Of a stretch of 64,000 bases of DNA, positions 1 through 25,570 are shown piece by piece (the stretch's first letter is position 1; every line of letters begins with the position of its first letter). Below the pieces are notes generated by a model. The model had not been told where the DNA came from. It saw only the letters and a program-made list of their open reading frames with translations, and searched no databases. The stretch lies in NCBI GenBank assembly GCA_029931535.1, contig JAQPZY010001419.1, forward strand, positions 2,645,001 to 2,709,000. The letters run 5' to 3'. The DNA comes from Margaritifera margaritifera. Taxonomy: Eukaryota; Mollusca; Bivalvia; Unionida; Margaritiferidae. Position numbers and translations under genes: made by a program.

Positions 1-925
1 GATCTATTGAAACATTTTTCCTATATCATATTTTTTCATAGTGCGTGTCATAATTTAATCTCATTTCTATTCCATCTATTCTATCCATATATTTTTTTTA
101 AAAAAAATAATGAACTGTATCAGTGTAAGAAAAACTGATATCACCGCAATGGTTATGCCACTTTTGAAACCAATCGCGTTAAAATACCCGAGGAACTACT
201 TTTCTGAATTACTTCGTTCCTGACAGGTATCTTCTGCTAGAATAAACATTTAAACCATGTAATCGAAACAACTGCTTTTATTTGTACATTCTTTGATATA
301 AGATATGAAATTTTATGTACACAAATGATATTAAGTTTGCAGAAGTTCCTGAGTTTTATGTGCGGGTTAACAATCTTCTAATTCATCATACCATGTAGTC
401 TTTAGGCCCAAATACCAACCTTGTATGCGCAGAAACCAAACTTCATTACACCTTTTGGCATAAGATTTCGTCTTTACATAGAAAGAACAAAACTAAATAG
501 TTTAAATACTGCACAATTTCATTTTTCAAAATCACCGCCTTGCTTATCAAAACCCGCACAATAATATATAGTCCTCAAAACAATTCCTCACGGTTTGCAG
601 AGTATTCATTGACATCAGAGCCTCTTATAATGGCTATACGTCCCTGTATACAGACAAGGTTGGGAGCTGCCGTTGCAACACCCTGTGGCCCCATCTCGAG
701 CCGGTTACCGGATATAACCTCCATTTTTTTCCGCAGAAATTACAGCCATACTTAAATCTTTCAACTAAACTGAAACCTCGCAAAAAAAATTATATCATCT
801 TTTCGGGTTCCCTTTCCACACCGAAAGCCTTGCAAAACCTTTGACATGACAACCCGTTAATATCATAGATCCTACCGAAATATGATTTGATCATACAATG
901 TGGGAAAAAAGTATCCTGTACTGTT
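1..925. other. AT-rich non-coding stretch, no gene seen
   Basis: I see no exon, RNA gene or clear repeat boundary here. It lies upstream of the first visible ABCC exon and may be part of that gene's preceding intron. Short open frames such as the one at 540-755 have no recognisable domain and no convincing splice sites. Confidence 0.5.
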
Positions 926-1325
926 AGCTGCCTAGTCAAATTGGTATTAGAATTAATGCAAGGGCAGATAAAGCAGCCGAGGTTGACCTCCAGTCAGCCG
1001 CTTCTGAATGGAAGATTCCATCTACTGGCTTAAAATATTGTATACATCGGCATGTTCTATATACTTGGCAAAATATCTGGATTGAAAACATCAGAAATAT
1101 GTCTCGTAACATTAAAAACCCATTATTGGGGAGTGGCATCTCTCATATAGAACAAATTGCAGAGATAAGATGACATTGTGCTTGCTCTCGTATAGGACAC
1201 ACATACCTTGTTCATGCATACCCCCTGAAGGGTGATCCTCGACCAGAGTGCATACCCCTCCAGTGTTCACTGACAGTGGAACACATTCTAGTCGAGTGTA
1301 TTAACTTTCACTCCGTGAAAATGAG
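926..1325 (+). mobile_element. LINE (Jockey/X-like non-LTR retrotransposon) fragment: RNase H end and 3' domain of ORF2
   Basis: Read on the + strand, the segment resembles the end of a non-LTR retrotransposon polyprotein. A degraded 'PSQIGI..N.RADKAA' block matches the last conserved part of the LINE RNase H domain. It is followed after about 70 codons by 'RIGHTYLVHAYPLKG', a Pro-Cys pair and 'LTVEHILVEC', the usual C-terminal region of Jockey/X-element-type ORF2 proteins. The frame has at least one stop and no start, and no reverse transcriptase is present upstream, so this is a 5'-truncated dead copy. Family assignment rests on these short motifs only. Confidence 0.7.
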
Positions 1326-1460
1326 GTTTGTTTTGGTTTGAAATCAATTAAGGAACTTTATCATGATGTACTATTTGAGCAAATGTTGGAATGCGGTTGA
1401 TAAAACAAATATTGACCCTATATTTTTTAAAGGATTTTATATTGTTCACTATTATATTTT

Positions 1461-1561
<101 letters not shown>

Positions 1562-1840
1562 CTTAATTTTAACTTCTTTACTCTTTAACTTTATATTGTA
1601 GTACTTCATGTATACATTAATTTTGAAGGGTTTATCTTCCTAGTTTTCTTGTGCAATTCTTCATTTTTACATTTTTAGAACTTTACTTTTAATTGGCACC
1701 ATATAGCAATTATTGTGCTGAGGTGCCGTTAAGCGCTAATGCATACGAATATATCTCTTTGATGCTGATTTTGTTTTTAATTTATCTTTCCCAATTTAAA
1801 TATGAAAAACAGATTTAATCTAAAACCTATCTTAATTCAG

Positions 1841-14012
<12,172 letters not shown>

Positions 14013-14690
14013 TAGCTTAGTCGCATAGATGCCTTATGGTTTTCCATTATCATTGTGAATAATTGCATTTTAATTAATCAAGAAGGATTCAAGAGGTGAC
14101 TCTGGACTTTGTGCTATCAATTGCAGTACAATTTAATTGCAGCTTAATCGTGTTCTATCAATTGTTATACAAGATAAAGAGATTTGGTTACCTCTTAGAA
14201 TTTTAATTAGACTTTCACATTGTCCCGGTGCCTCGTATTGTCATACAATGTAAGCCGATTACTGATGATACACAACTTTTTATCATGTTATTTGTTCAAG
14301 CACTACACAGAAGTGACAGTAAAAGTAGTAAACCATGAAAACATAAACTAAATAAGAAACGGAACCAAAACAGGAATAAAAAATGAAGAAAACAGAACTT
14401 CCACATAGTTTTAAAGATATCGCAATAAAGAGTGTTAGACTACACTCAGTGAGAGAAAATTCAAGAAAAATAATGCTAATGTTATGTATGATGTTTATAT
14501 AATATTATAGATATTTTAGGAAATCATAAATGTTTCTTCACTTTAATATTTGCTTAAATCTTAATGTTATCAGGAAAAACATGTTTAACTAGTGTCCTTG
14601 AATTAGGTTGTTTTGATTAATATGTTTTCTCAATTTGAAGGTCAAGGTTGATTTTTGTTTACAAGTAAAAATTCCATTAAGATGACTCAT
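14013..14690 (+). other. Probable 3' UTR and flank of the ABCC gene
   Basis: AT-rich sequence after the stop codon. An AATAAA hexamer at 14424-14429 is a reasonable polyadenylation signal about 410 bp after the stop. No coding feature seen. Confidence 0.45.
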
Positions 14691-15235
14691 GTTCTAGAAC
14701 ATTCTGTCATGTGACCAATCTTTATATATGCCATGTTTGGTGGACATTTATTCAGTTTTGACATTACCATCAGTCTTGTAAAGAGCTATTACAGTTGTGA
14801 AAATTCATTCCAAATTCTAAGAGAGGAATTATTTTAAATATTCATTGGATTATAACAGTGCTCATAAACTTTTGAATTTGGGATTTTTAATTGACAATTT
14901 TGGAATTTATGTGAACTTATTCAGAGATTTTGGAATACTTCATTTTGACATCAGCACATCAAGATTACTAGTACATCAGGACTTTGGAGACCATTAGCAC
15001 ATCATAACATTCAAGGACACAGCCGTGAATTCGGAACATTCTATATTTAGGACTTGTGATTAGAACAATCATTCTTATTGGATTATTAGGATTTCAAAAC
15101 ACATTACTGTAAGTGACTTTTTGATTTTTCATTTTAATTATCTAGTAATAAATTGCTTGTTGATTTTTACTTGATTTGTTGGTTTCACTTTCTTTCTGTT
15201 ACATTTTTCTTAGACCATAGAGTCGTAACACTAAA
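14690..15235 (+). mobile_element. LTR-like dispersed repeat, copy 2
   Basis: Second copy of the repeat at 10100-10580, longer in the middle. It contains 'gagaggaattatttt', 'cggaacattctatattt', 'ggacttgtgattag', 'aataaattgcttg', 'tttcactttctttctgttac' and 'gaccatagagtcgtaac'. The block after 'ctgttaca' is shared by both copies, so the repeat unit extends past the apparent LTR end. No coding region. Confidence 0.6.
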
Positions 15236-15829
15236 TAAACCCGATACCCTTACTCATATCTGTGTGCACAGATATTACACACAACGTCCTCGTTACAAAG
15301 AACTGCGCTTCATCTAATTTCTGGTTTAAATAATCACCAATCTGGATCATAAAAAGATAAATCTATATTGTATATCAGGAAAATTTCCTGCAGGCTTTTT
15401 CCTGGCTAGAGCCATTCAAAGTCCAACTTTTTAAATGTCCGGTGTTAAATTGGCGCTCTAGAGATCTGCATCGGCGTAGTATTATTAAGCGATCATTTTT
15501 AATTCATGCTACACCAATGACCGCGAAAATTTTCTGCACACTGTTATTAGGCGATCATATTTTATTCACGCAAACCAATGGCTGCACAAATATCCCAGTA
15601 TCAAGTACACAGGAGACGTTAATGTAATAAACACCCCGTTATAACAAAAGATTGTTATGGACCATTTGTCTGTTTTTATAGGAAAAACTATCAAACGAGA
15701 GTGGTATTCAATTCATGTTTATATCCTGTACATTTTATACTAGATTGCATCACGAAACATGTCTTTGAACTTGAACTAAACCATCATGACAAAGTCACCA
15801 AGCCTCAGTTAACTAAAACAATTTTTTTT
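15236..15829. other. Non-coding, nothing recognised
   Basis: No exon, RNA gene or clear repeat. A short imperfect repetition of 'aagcgatcat'/'aggcgatcat' with 'ttttaattcatgc'/'tttattcacgc' near 15485-15580 is visible but too short to classify. Confidence 0.4.
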
Positions 15830-16350
15830 AGCTTTTCTGGTCATAGACCAGAAGAGCTTATGGGATGGTCTCTTGTCCGGCGTCCGTCCGTCCGTTAGCG
15901 CAAGTTTGTTATAGCTAATCCTCCTAAACTACTTGGAGGATTGCCATCAAACTTTATACATACATTCATCCCATGGTCTAGTTGTTCCTAATGAAAACAG
16001 TGCCAGTCGTTCATCCAGTATGGCGATCACAACGACTTCATACAAATCTTGTTGTCACTACTCCCCCTGAATGGATGATCATTATGACAAGAGTTTAACC
16101 AAAACACTTCTAATGATGTCTACTTTGTCCTAAATGAAAATGGTGCCAAGTTGACATCCAATATGTGCTTCACAGTAGCTAATTTTAAAATATTGTGATC
16201 GCTGAAGAATATCAGAGATGGTTTCACCACTCAACGGTTAAAAGAAAGAAATGGTATTATCTTGAATTCCTGGAAATTCTTTTCGCCCAGTAGGGCGTCA
16301 GTCCTTTCGAGGGACTCCTATTTTTTTGTTGTTGGTAGTTTTGTTTTTCT
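15830..16350. repeat. Second copy of the tandem-core element, short core
   Basis: Head 'gtcatagaccagaagagcttatggga' (in pieces) with 'gtccgtccgtccg' matches 2428-2560. One to two core monomers with 'tggtgccaagttgacatcc' follow, then a tail with 'cctttcgagggactcc' and a T/G-rich stretch matching 4860-4975. Compared with the first copy it has lost about 2 kb of tandem core. Confidence 0.7.
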
Positions 16351-17590
16351 GAGTATTTTATGATATTATTGGAATTTTTACTATCGCACAGTTGGGTTTA
16401 TCGATGCAAAGTCAGTGAAACCAGCAAAACATATTTTCGATGGTAAAACTACCACAAATTTTCTCAAATGACAGAAATGCAATACTGTTATCTTCATTCT
16501 ACTATACATAGCAATTGTGTGCAGACATAAAACAAATCTAGTCACTCTACTTGACCATGCATCACAAAGATGCCAATTTTTCCGAAGTATAACATAAATT
16601 GTACTCCCACAAACATCAATATTCAACCAATCAATGCATTACGTTTGCTTATATGTAGTAGAATATTAATTTCGTTATACTGATCGTGTTGCGCCAAAAA
16701 AAAAATGTAATTATCTTAAACTTACCAATTTTGTACTGCCCGCCAGACAAATATTCGGCGTTTGTCCGCTCTTCTTTATTTCCTTCCACTTATCAATTAT
16801 TGGGAACACTCTACATCTGTACGTTTTTTGTTTTGTTTACCTCAATTAGGTGTGAAGATTTACCATCAGATCTCAATGAGTTGTACAATAATCATCTTTT
16901 TGCCCACAACTTTTAGAGGTTTTAAGTCTTGCCTTACTTAGAACCTGTAACCCGTATCTTGAGAAGACGTTATCATCCACATTTGCAACCATATTTTGTT
17001 TCTTTTCTCATGAATATATCAGTGTTATGTATCCAAGTGGCAAGCAAACTATTTTGAAGATTTCAACTAAATTAATAGTAAGGTTTTTGTCAGTAAATAT
17101 CTTGGCTGAGTTCAATAGTCAGCAGGTGTTGTCCATTCTTGAAACAGACACTTTGAAGTCACAATTTTTTTCAGTAGTACCAATTTTCGAGGATTTCGTG
17201 GCTGCTACAAACAACAAATTTAAAGTCCCAATGAACAATTATCAGTTTGTGGAAACAATAAGACCATTTCCCTAATCCACGAATTTAAGTACTGACGAAA
17301 ATGTAAGTTTTCACAGAAGCGCGAAAATTTATATCCAAGAAAATAAATGAATTCTGGGTCATGTTCGTTATTTAACCTATAATATGCATTTCAATTGCTT
17401 GTGAAAACTAACATGTGCATTTTTATCATGATTCCATCATATTTTAAGAGATAAACCCCAAATATCTTACAAACTTCTATACGTGTATTGTTTTGTTAAT
17501 TATTTACATAATTATTGCCTTTTTTCAATATAGATTACAAATAATAATTGCTCCCTAAAGTCAATATTCCTCGTGGTATAGAACTGGTAA
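16351..17590. other. Non-coding, nothing recognised
   Basis: Small open frames (for example 16686-16916 and 17027-17275) have no known domain and no splice context. I see no support for a gene. Confidence 0.4.
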
Positions 17591-17599
17591 GTATCACTA

Positions 17600-17675
17600 C
17601 GATTACTCCGAGTCTCTTTCAGAGACTCCAAGTTTTTGACTCGCATCGGAAAGAGACGAGGATGTTCTGCTTACT
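17600..17675. repeat. Hairpin-forming dispersed repeat, copy 1
   Basis: 'gtatcactac', 'cgagtctctttcagagac', 'gactcgcat' and 'ggaaagagacgagg' form inverted arms (gtctctttc / gaaagagac). The same ordered block recurs at 43240-43325. Confidence 0.6.
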
Positions 17676-18056
17676 AATCCATGGAGACGACAAACTAAGA
17701 ATTATATGACCTAGTGGTCAAAACTTCGTTATGGCAGCAATATATTCTGATAGAGAATTAGCTGTAGGAGCGTGATAGACCACTGTAAATGACATGCGTT
17801 ACCATAAAACCAAGCTACGCGATCAAGACCTTGGATCCCGCTCTCACTAAAAAATATTATTTTTAAACAACTGATGACGGGCAAATTAAGAAAAGACGAC
17901 CAATAAACAGACAGACAGATGGTCGCAGTAAGAGGAAAGGAAGGGTGCAAAATACTAACAAACAGGCAAATGACTGCCGATAAATTGACAAACGTGTGAT
18001 CAACAACGGTTATGAAAAAAAAGAAAGAAAGAAAGAAAAAATGAATGAATGAATGA

Positions 18057-18246
18057 TTTTGGTTTTGTTGGTTTTAAAGGCACATTCTACACATTATTGG
18101 CTATATAATGTGTAGGAAATGACAGCTAAGTGCCTTTTGCAAGGACACACCGAGGCAGCCAACCTGGGCCGGCCTGGGCGGATATAGAACCTGAGACCCT
18201 TGGATAACGAGCCCGACGCTCTACCAACTTAGATGCCGCGGCTCCC
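18057..18246 (-). mobile_element. tRNA-derived SINE, copy 2
   Basis: Same structure as 6579-6766 on the same strand: 3' end near 18057 after an A/G-rich tract, body with 'gtgccttttgcaaggaca' and 'caccgaggcag', tRNA-like head ending at 'gccgcggctcccc'. The B-box equivalent is more decayed than in copy 1. No target-site duplication could be assigned by eye. Confidence 0.75.
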
Positions 18247-18442
18247 CGAATAAAATAATGACTATGGATGGATGAATGATATTACAATAGGAGTATGGGA
18301 TCGTACGCTGAACTTTATACTTTATATGCATAACATCAATGAAAGAGAAAGAACACCAAGAATGCAAAGAAAAAACTTTGCATCCATATACACCTGCAAA
18401 TATGCGTGTTTCTTATTGAAAATCTGCGTCTACGCGTGTTTG

Positions 18443-18445
<3 letters not shown>

Positions 18446-18513
<68 letters not shown>
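18446..18513. repeat. (GA)n microsatellite
   Basis: About 68 bp of perfect GA repeat. Open frames through it are Arg/Glu or Ser/Leu repeat artefacts. Confidence 0.97.
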
Positions 18514-18516
<3 letters not shown>

Positions 18517-19650
18517 GGTAAACCTAGATGTAGGTAGACTGATTGGTACAGACAAAATCTGCATCCCTCCCCCTTCTCCTGTCCAGCAGTTTAATGAATT
18601 TTTTTTATTGATTCGCAATTTCATATGCTCGCCTGCTGATTGGAACAAAAGATTCTGAGCTTGTTTCAAGAGCATTCCCATCACTTTACATAATTTTAGA
18701 GCTCTGACTGAAATCTTTTACTCCTTGTTCTTCCCTTTATTTGCACATCCTTAAAAAATTTGGAAGTTTTTCATGTTAGAAAGTAGTTAGTGCGTCTCAT
18801 AATATGCACCTATACAAATTACTACGTCGACGCAGGTCAGTTTTTAAGAGTCGTTGCGCTGCTGCACATGATTTCTAAGTTTATATTTAATAAAAAAATA
18901 GAGTAAATAATTTTAGGATTTACAACAATGAATCAACTCGTAACGAAGCAATAATTTTCAGTGGTCCTTACAAAAACTTCGTTTTCCTTCGTTCATTTCC
19001 GTAATGAGATATGTGCAAAGCACTGGAAGAAAATAGTTTGTATCCAAACAACTGAGCAGAACCAGTACGTCGGTTATGTATCAGTCTGGGTCACCGGGCT
19101 GTCCTTGGCATTCACCGCTATGTGATGTAAAGCCAAATCAGGGCCTATGCCCCCCCCCCCCCCCAAAAAAAAAGAAAAAATAAAAACTTCAAAAAAACAA
19201 AAACAAGTGAAACAAAAAAGGGCGCTCCAAATTTTGGAGCGCTAGACGGCTATGTACGAATTGACTAAGGTAAATTAGATTAATAAATAAAAGATGGTAT
19301 GCCAATTCACATCGTTATGGTAAAGAAAAGTAAAATTTATGTCGGTCAAGAAGAATCTTGTAAAATCAGTTCAGTTGTATATTAGCCTTATGTCATTTTT
19401 GACGTCAATGATATTATAAAGTTCTAATCTCGATGATGTCAATGCTTACCCACTGGATGAGATCAAAATATATCCACTTGATTATCACTATCTGCAGAGG
19501 TGCGCAGTTTTTACCGTTTTTTTTTTTTTTTTTTTTTTACCAGGATAGCACAATCTCTATGCAGATACAATATGGACAGGCAGATACTAGTATGTATCTA
19601 TGTACCCGTTGTTCTGATTGGACGCATGCAAGAACGTTTTCATTTGTGAT
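18514..19650. other. Non-coding; short homopolymer runs
   Basis: Contains a C-run followed by an A-run near 19150-19175 and a poly-T run near 19518-19538. No gene or RNA seen. Confidence 0.4.
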
Positions 19651-19654
19651 GTCA

Positions 19655-19965
19655 TAATGTTTACCCATACGTCATACACCGAGCTTTTAATAGATAGGAA
19701 AAGCTAATAAAGTTAGCAACAGTGGTCGACATTTGAAATGACAAAAAATTAAATCACTACATTCAAAGTTCAATAAACTTGGAAGAAAGAAAATCCTTTC
19801 ACAAAATAATACAAAAGATTTAACAACAATTAACTTTTAAAATGAGAAAGTTATTCCTCTTTTACAAGAAGGTTTCCCAATAAGAGTAAATCTTGCTTGA
19901 ATACATTTATTTGGAATTCCTTATAAAAGTCAATATTACGGAAGGGCCTTAATAGTTTTATTCAA
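19655..19965 (-). repeat. Palindrome-associated repeat family, inverted copy
   Basis: The reverse complement shares ordered blocks with 41757-42115 and 42541-42905: 'ccttccgtaatatt', 'ccttataa', 'gcaagatttact', 'gtgaaaggattttc', 'attgaactttga', 'gtcgaccactgttgc', 'aaagctcggtgta', 'aacattatgacatca'. It is orientated opposite to the other two copies. No coding capacity. Confidence 0.65.
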
Positions 19966-20655
19966 TCTGGGACAAGATATGTACAAACTAAAAAATACGA
20001 CTTTAATGTGACGTCTATTTTTGCGTTGTAAGCACCTACAAATGTTTATTTTCTTTTTTTATATGAGTATTTAACTTTAGATATTATTTTCCCATCCGTA
20101 TTTGCAATTAATAGCCCCATTTCCGTGACTGCTTTTATGATCATTAGCTAACCGAACAAATTACCTCTACACCACTTTCATTACGGATTTGTAAGAGTCA
20201 CACACTTCGATTGGATAAAATCGTACGTTTTCCGGTAGTGCAGGCATAAAGGTGTTTTGATAGGTGACATGCCAATTTGTGAAAAAAGTTGATGTCACTG
20301 GTCACTCGGAACTTGTCGGCTCTAGCTTGTTTCCCCAGGAAACAACGGCGAGTTATCTCCATTGGGAAGCTCACCAGTGTCAATAACTGCGCTGTTAATA
20401 TTGCCCCGGAGGTCTTGAGCAATGTCTTGGCATGATTAACAAGAAGTATTCATTGCCTATAACTGGGTGAAATTTACTTCCAAAATTTCCTAAATTAATT
20501 TTTACACATTCTTTTATTACGGAATTTCATAATTCTAAGGCAAGACGAAGAGCAAGATCAGAGTAAACCAAATGCATTCACCTGCAGAAACGGGATGTTA
20601 AAATTATAGATGTACACTATCTCAAAAGGCAGATACAAATGACACCCATTAGGAT

Positions 20656-20874
20656 AAAGGTCAGAGGTCATTGGGGTAAAAAAAGATATGTTACGCTCAA
20701 TTAAAAATCGCCAGAAAAAATATGTAATTTCAAAAAAGGCAAGGAATTTGGTCTCAATTTACAGTAGACATAAACTTGTATAGAACATACCTCAATTCTG
20801 CATCATTTCTGCGTGTAATTCTCGAAATTCCTTCTAAACGGAGACCGTTTTACCCCGAATGACCTCTGACCTTT
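20656..20874. mobile_element. Short inverted-repeat element (MITE-like), about 220 bp
   Basis: Arms 'aaaggtcagaggtcattggg' at 20656 and its near-perfect reverse complement, from 'ttttaccccgaatgacctct' to 'gaccttt' ending 20874, flank about 165 bp of unrelated sequence. The arms contain an AGGTCA-type half-site repeat ('aggtcagaggtca') resembling a nuclear-receptor direct-repeat element. That may be chance. Confidence 0.6.
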
Positions 20875-21714
20875 GAAGCTCTTGAATGTAATAGCGGGTG
20901 AAGTGTCGATTCATGTATACATGTTCTGTAATGGTATACAATTGGGAGTCTATCTGCTTTACAAATTTTGACTGGAAATTATGTCCTTTATTGTAAACTA
21001 TTCTTAACATTTTATCGGGAATGTTTTGGGATAATAACATAAATTTCACTCGTCCTCAAACTTTGGTTTTCCTTTCTTTCTTGTTACAATAACACTATTA
21101 CTAATCCAAGTTAAAGAATTAAAAATATATTCTTTAACTTCTGTTTCAATGTTTCATTAATTTGAAACAAAAATCATTTGTTGCTATTGAAAAATCAAAA
21201 CTTATCTTTAAATAGCTTACTGATCTTAAATATTAACAGTTATGGTCTTCTGGTGTAATGTTTCCAGTCTAAAAAAAACTCTAACACCAGAAAGTTTTGT
21301 GAGTTGTTTTTCTTTAAAGAGAAAGTTCAAAGATATCCAATTTTCTTGGAGTTGAATACATGAAACAAGCAATGCATCAAATTATTTTTAGTGTTAACAT
21401 GCTTCTAGATTTACATACATTTGCATTGTTTTCATAACCTTGTCTTTGGTAAAATTAATTAAAAACATTACAAAATTGTCTGCTGCAAAAAAGAAAAGGT
21501 TAAGAAATTTACAATTTAAATGTTGCAAGAAATACTAGTGTCATTTAGAATTTTCATCCCATCTAATATTCATTCTTATATAATTCTATAATAGGGTGAA
21601 TATCTTATTATAGAAATTACAACCCACATAAGGAAAATTTACTCTGTATGGAAATACTGATTATGATGATGTTAACAAGAACAACATGATAAGATATTAA
21701 AACAAAAGCAAAAA
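20875..21714. other. Non-coding, nothing recognised
   Basis: AT-rich sequence between the inverted-repeat element and the satellite. No gene, RNA or further repeat seen. Confidence 0.4.
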
Positions 21715-24310
21715 TAACGCAACTCCTACTGCTACTACCCACACACCATACTGCAACTCCTACTGCTACTAACCATACACACAACTACTACTACGATTGC
21801 TACTACCCATACACTCAACTGCTACTACTGCTGCTACTACCCATACACCCAACTACTACTACTACTGCTACTACGTATACACCCAACTACTACTACTACT
21901 GCTACTACGTATACACCCAACTACTACTACTACTGCTACTACCCACAAACCCATCTACCACTACTACTACTGCCCACAAACCCATCTACTACTACTACTG
22001 CTACTACCTATACACACAACTACTACTGCTACTACCCATACACCCAACTACTACTACTACTACTGCTAATACTACCCATACACCCAACTACCACTATCAC
22101 TGCTACTACCCACAAACCCATCTACTACTACTACTGCCCACAAACCCATCTACTACTACTACTGCTACTATCCATAAACCCAACTACTACTACTTCTGCT
22201 ACTACCCATAACACCCAACTACTACTACTACTGATACGATCCATAAACCCATCTACTACTACTACTGCCCACAAACCCATCTACCACTACTACTGCCCAC
22301 AAACCCATCTACTACTACTACTGCCCACAAACCCATCTACTACTACTACTGCCCACAAACCCATCTACTACTACTACTGCCCACAAACCCATCTACTACT
22401 ACTACTGCCCACAAACCCATCTACCACTACTACTGCCCACAAACCCATCTACTACTACTACTGCCCACAAACCCATCTACTACTACTACTGCCCACAAAC
22501 CCATCTACCACTACTACTGCCCACAAACCCATCTACCACTACTACTGCCCACAAACCCATCTACTACTACTACTGCCCACAAACCCATCTACTACTACTA
22601 CTGCCCACAAACCCATCTACTACTACTACTGCCCACAAACCCATCTACTACTACTACTGCTACTATCCATAAACCCAACTACTACTACTACTGCTACTAT
22701 CCATAAACCCAACTACTACTACTACTGCTACTACCCATACACCCAACGACTACTACTACTGATACGATCCATAAACCCAACTACTACTACTGCCCACAAA
22801 CCCATCTACCACTACTACTGCTACTACCCATAAACCCAACGACTACTACTACTGCTACTACCTATACACCCAACTACTACTACTACTGCTACTACCTATA
22901 CACCCAACTACTACTACTGCTGCTACTACCCATAAACGACAACTACTACTGCTACTGGTACAACCCATAAACCCATCTACTACTACTACTGCTACAACCC
23001 ATAAACCCAACTACTACTACTACTGCTACAACCCATAAACCCAACTACTACTACTACTGATACGATCCATAAACCCAACTACTACTACTACTGCTACTAC
23101 CCATAAACCCAACTACTACTACTACTGCTACAATCTATACACCCAACTACTACTACTACTGCTACTACCCATACACCCAACTACTAATACTACTGCTACA
23201 ACCCATACACCCAACGACTACTACTACTGCTACAATCTATACACCCAACTACTACTACTACTGCTACAATCTATACACCCAACTACTACTACTGCTGCTA
23301 CTACCCATAAACCCAACTACTACTACTACTGATACAATCTATACACCCAACTACTACTACTACTGCTACAATCTATACACCCAACTACTACTACTGCTGC
23401 TACTACCCATAAACCCAACTACTACTACTACTGCTACAACCCATAAACCCAACTACTACTACTACTGCTACAATCTATACACCTAACTACTACTACTACT
23501 GTTACTACCCATACACCCAACTACTAATACTACTGCTACAACCCATACACCCAACGACTACTACTACTGCTACAATCTATACACCCAACTACTACTACTA
23601 CTGCTACAATCTATACACCCAACTACTACTACTACAGTTACTACCCATACACCCAACTACTACTACTACTGCTAAAACCCATACACCCAACGACTACTAC
23701 TACTGCTACAATCTATACACCCAACTACTACTACTACTGCTACAATCTATACACCCAACTACTACTACTACTGTTACTACCCATACACCCAACTACTACT
23801 ACTACTGCTAAAACCCATACACCCAACTACTACTACTACTGCTACTACCCATAAACCCAACGACTACTACTACTGCTACAACCTATGCACCAACTGCTAC
23901 TACTACTGCTACTACCCATATACCCAAATGCTGCTAATGCTGCTACTAGAAATACACCCAACAACTACTACTGCTTCTACTACCCATACACCCAACTACT
24001 ACTACTACTGCTACTACCCATACACCCAACTGCAACTCCTACTGCTACTACCCATACACCCAACTACTACTACTGCTGCTACTACCCATACACCCAACTG
24101 CTGCTACTGCTGCTACTACCCATGCACCCAACTACTACTACTAATGCTACTACCATACATCCAACTGCTACTACTGCTGCTACTACCCATACACCCAACT
24201 GCAACTCCTACTGCTACTACCTATAAACCCAACTACTACTACTACTGCTACTACCCATACACCCAGCTACTACTACTGCTACTACTACCCATAAACCCAA
24301 CTGTTGCTGC
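21715..24310. repeat. Satellite/minisatellite of (CTA)n-rich 28-bp and 34-bp units, about 2.6 kb
   Basis: The array is built from a CTACTACTACTACTGC-type core joined to either 'CCACAAACCCAT' (28-bp unit, dominant at 22240-22640) or 'TACTACCCATACACCCAA' and 'TACAATCTATACACCCAA' variants (34-bp unit, both flanks). Several variants form higher-order runs, for example at 23100-23880. Long Thr/Tyr/Leu-repeat reading frames occur in several frames but shift with the non-multiple-of-three units, so this is not a protein gene. Confidence 0.93.
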
Positions 24311-24311
24311 T

Positions 24312-25560
24312 ATATATGCCAAGGGTCGCTGTGGAACGAAGTGGATCAAAGACCCATTTTCTTGCAAAGATGACAGGTTAGGCATACAGTAATAATGTAC
24401 ATATACTTTACTTGAAATAGCAACTGATATAGAAGTCATGTGACTTTGAAAACCTTGAACACAAAATCTTATCATATTGACAACGAAAACAACATTATGA
24501 TAACAATGACAACATACTGACAACAATGATACTACTGTGGCTTATAGAAAATATACTCATGTCTTGCCATATGTTAAGGCAGATGAGACAAAAAGCTTAT
24601 GTCTTTTAAAAAAAAATCCTTCATGACAGGTTTACCTGCAAATTTCATTGCAAGTGCAATATAAGTGGGGTGGTTAAACTAGAAATATTTATACTCTAAG
24701 GGCTGTTTTCTATTTGTCGGCTTTGATTTATCCAACGGTCAAATGACAGACAAACAAAGAAATGGAAAGAAGGGTTGACAGAGAAGATGCTCATAGATCG
24801 ATAGATCGATAGATACTCATATGTAGGTACAAGGATAAATTTAAACAAAAAAGGTATGTAAAGAGAATAGCTACATGGATGGATGAATGAATAGATAGAC
24901 AAGTAGATATATTACCAGGTAAGTTGATATATACTGAGAAAGGAGATGAAAGGATTGAGAGATAAATATAGATAAATAGGCGAATAAAAAAAATTGCTAA
25001 ATTAAGTATGGATGGTTGTGTAAAAAAAACAGTAGGCATGTACATGAAAGTACATACTTGCATAAATACTGACAGGTAGATATTGGGACACACAAATAAA
25101 GATACCCAGTTGATAGATAAACAAGAGTGTCTTGAAAGAACCTTTGCTCTACAGGCCCAGAAATTTAGAGGAATCCAAAAAGGAGGCCGAAAAAAAAAAT
25201 ATGTGACTTATATGTAATGATAAATCTAATCTTAAACACAAACACCAAAGACGGTTAAGAACCCGTCCGGATAAACGTTGAGTCCTTCAAGCATCTCCGG
25301 TGACTAATGATGTTGATATTGTATATGTGTAAAAATCGTAAACAGTGCCCGTTTGGTCGGTACGCGATATTGTTGATACAAAATCAAGACTAGGATATTG
25401 CTGATCAATTATTAACATTCTCATTCTACCCCACGTACCTTTTTTTCCAGTTATGATAAACAAGTATGATCAGGACTCGCGTACTTTTAGATGTGACGTT
25501 TAGGTCTATCAAAGGTATTATCAAAAAGATGGTAAACAAGTTGGCCAATTGTTAAGGTTG
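24312..25560. other. Non-coding spacer with degenerate GATA/GAAT-type repeats
   Basis: Between the satellite and the virus-like element. 24785-25130 is rich in 'gatcgatagatcgatagata', 'gatggatgaatgaatagata' and related degenerate tetranucleotides. No gene recognised. I searched 25140-25570 by eye for a terminal inverted repeat of the virus-like element and found none. Confidence 0.45.
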
Positions 25561-25570
25561 ACAAGTCAGT

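Noticed and set aside
18272..18684. 128-codon + and 84-codon - open frames
   Set aside because: Held open by the (GA)n tract; no domain or splice context outside it.
21797..24392. Long Thr/Tyr/Leu-rich reading frames
   Set aside because: Translations of the (CTA)n-type satellite; the 28-bp and 34-bp units shift the frame, so no real protein is encoded.
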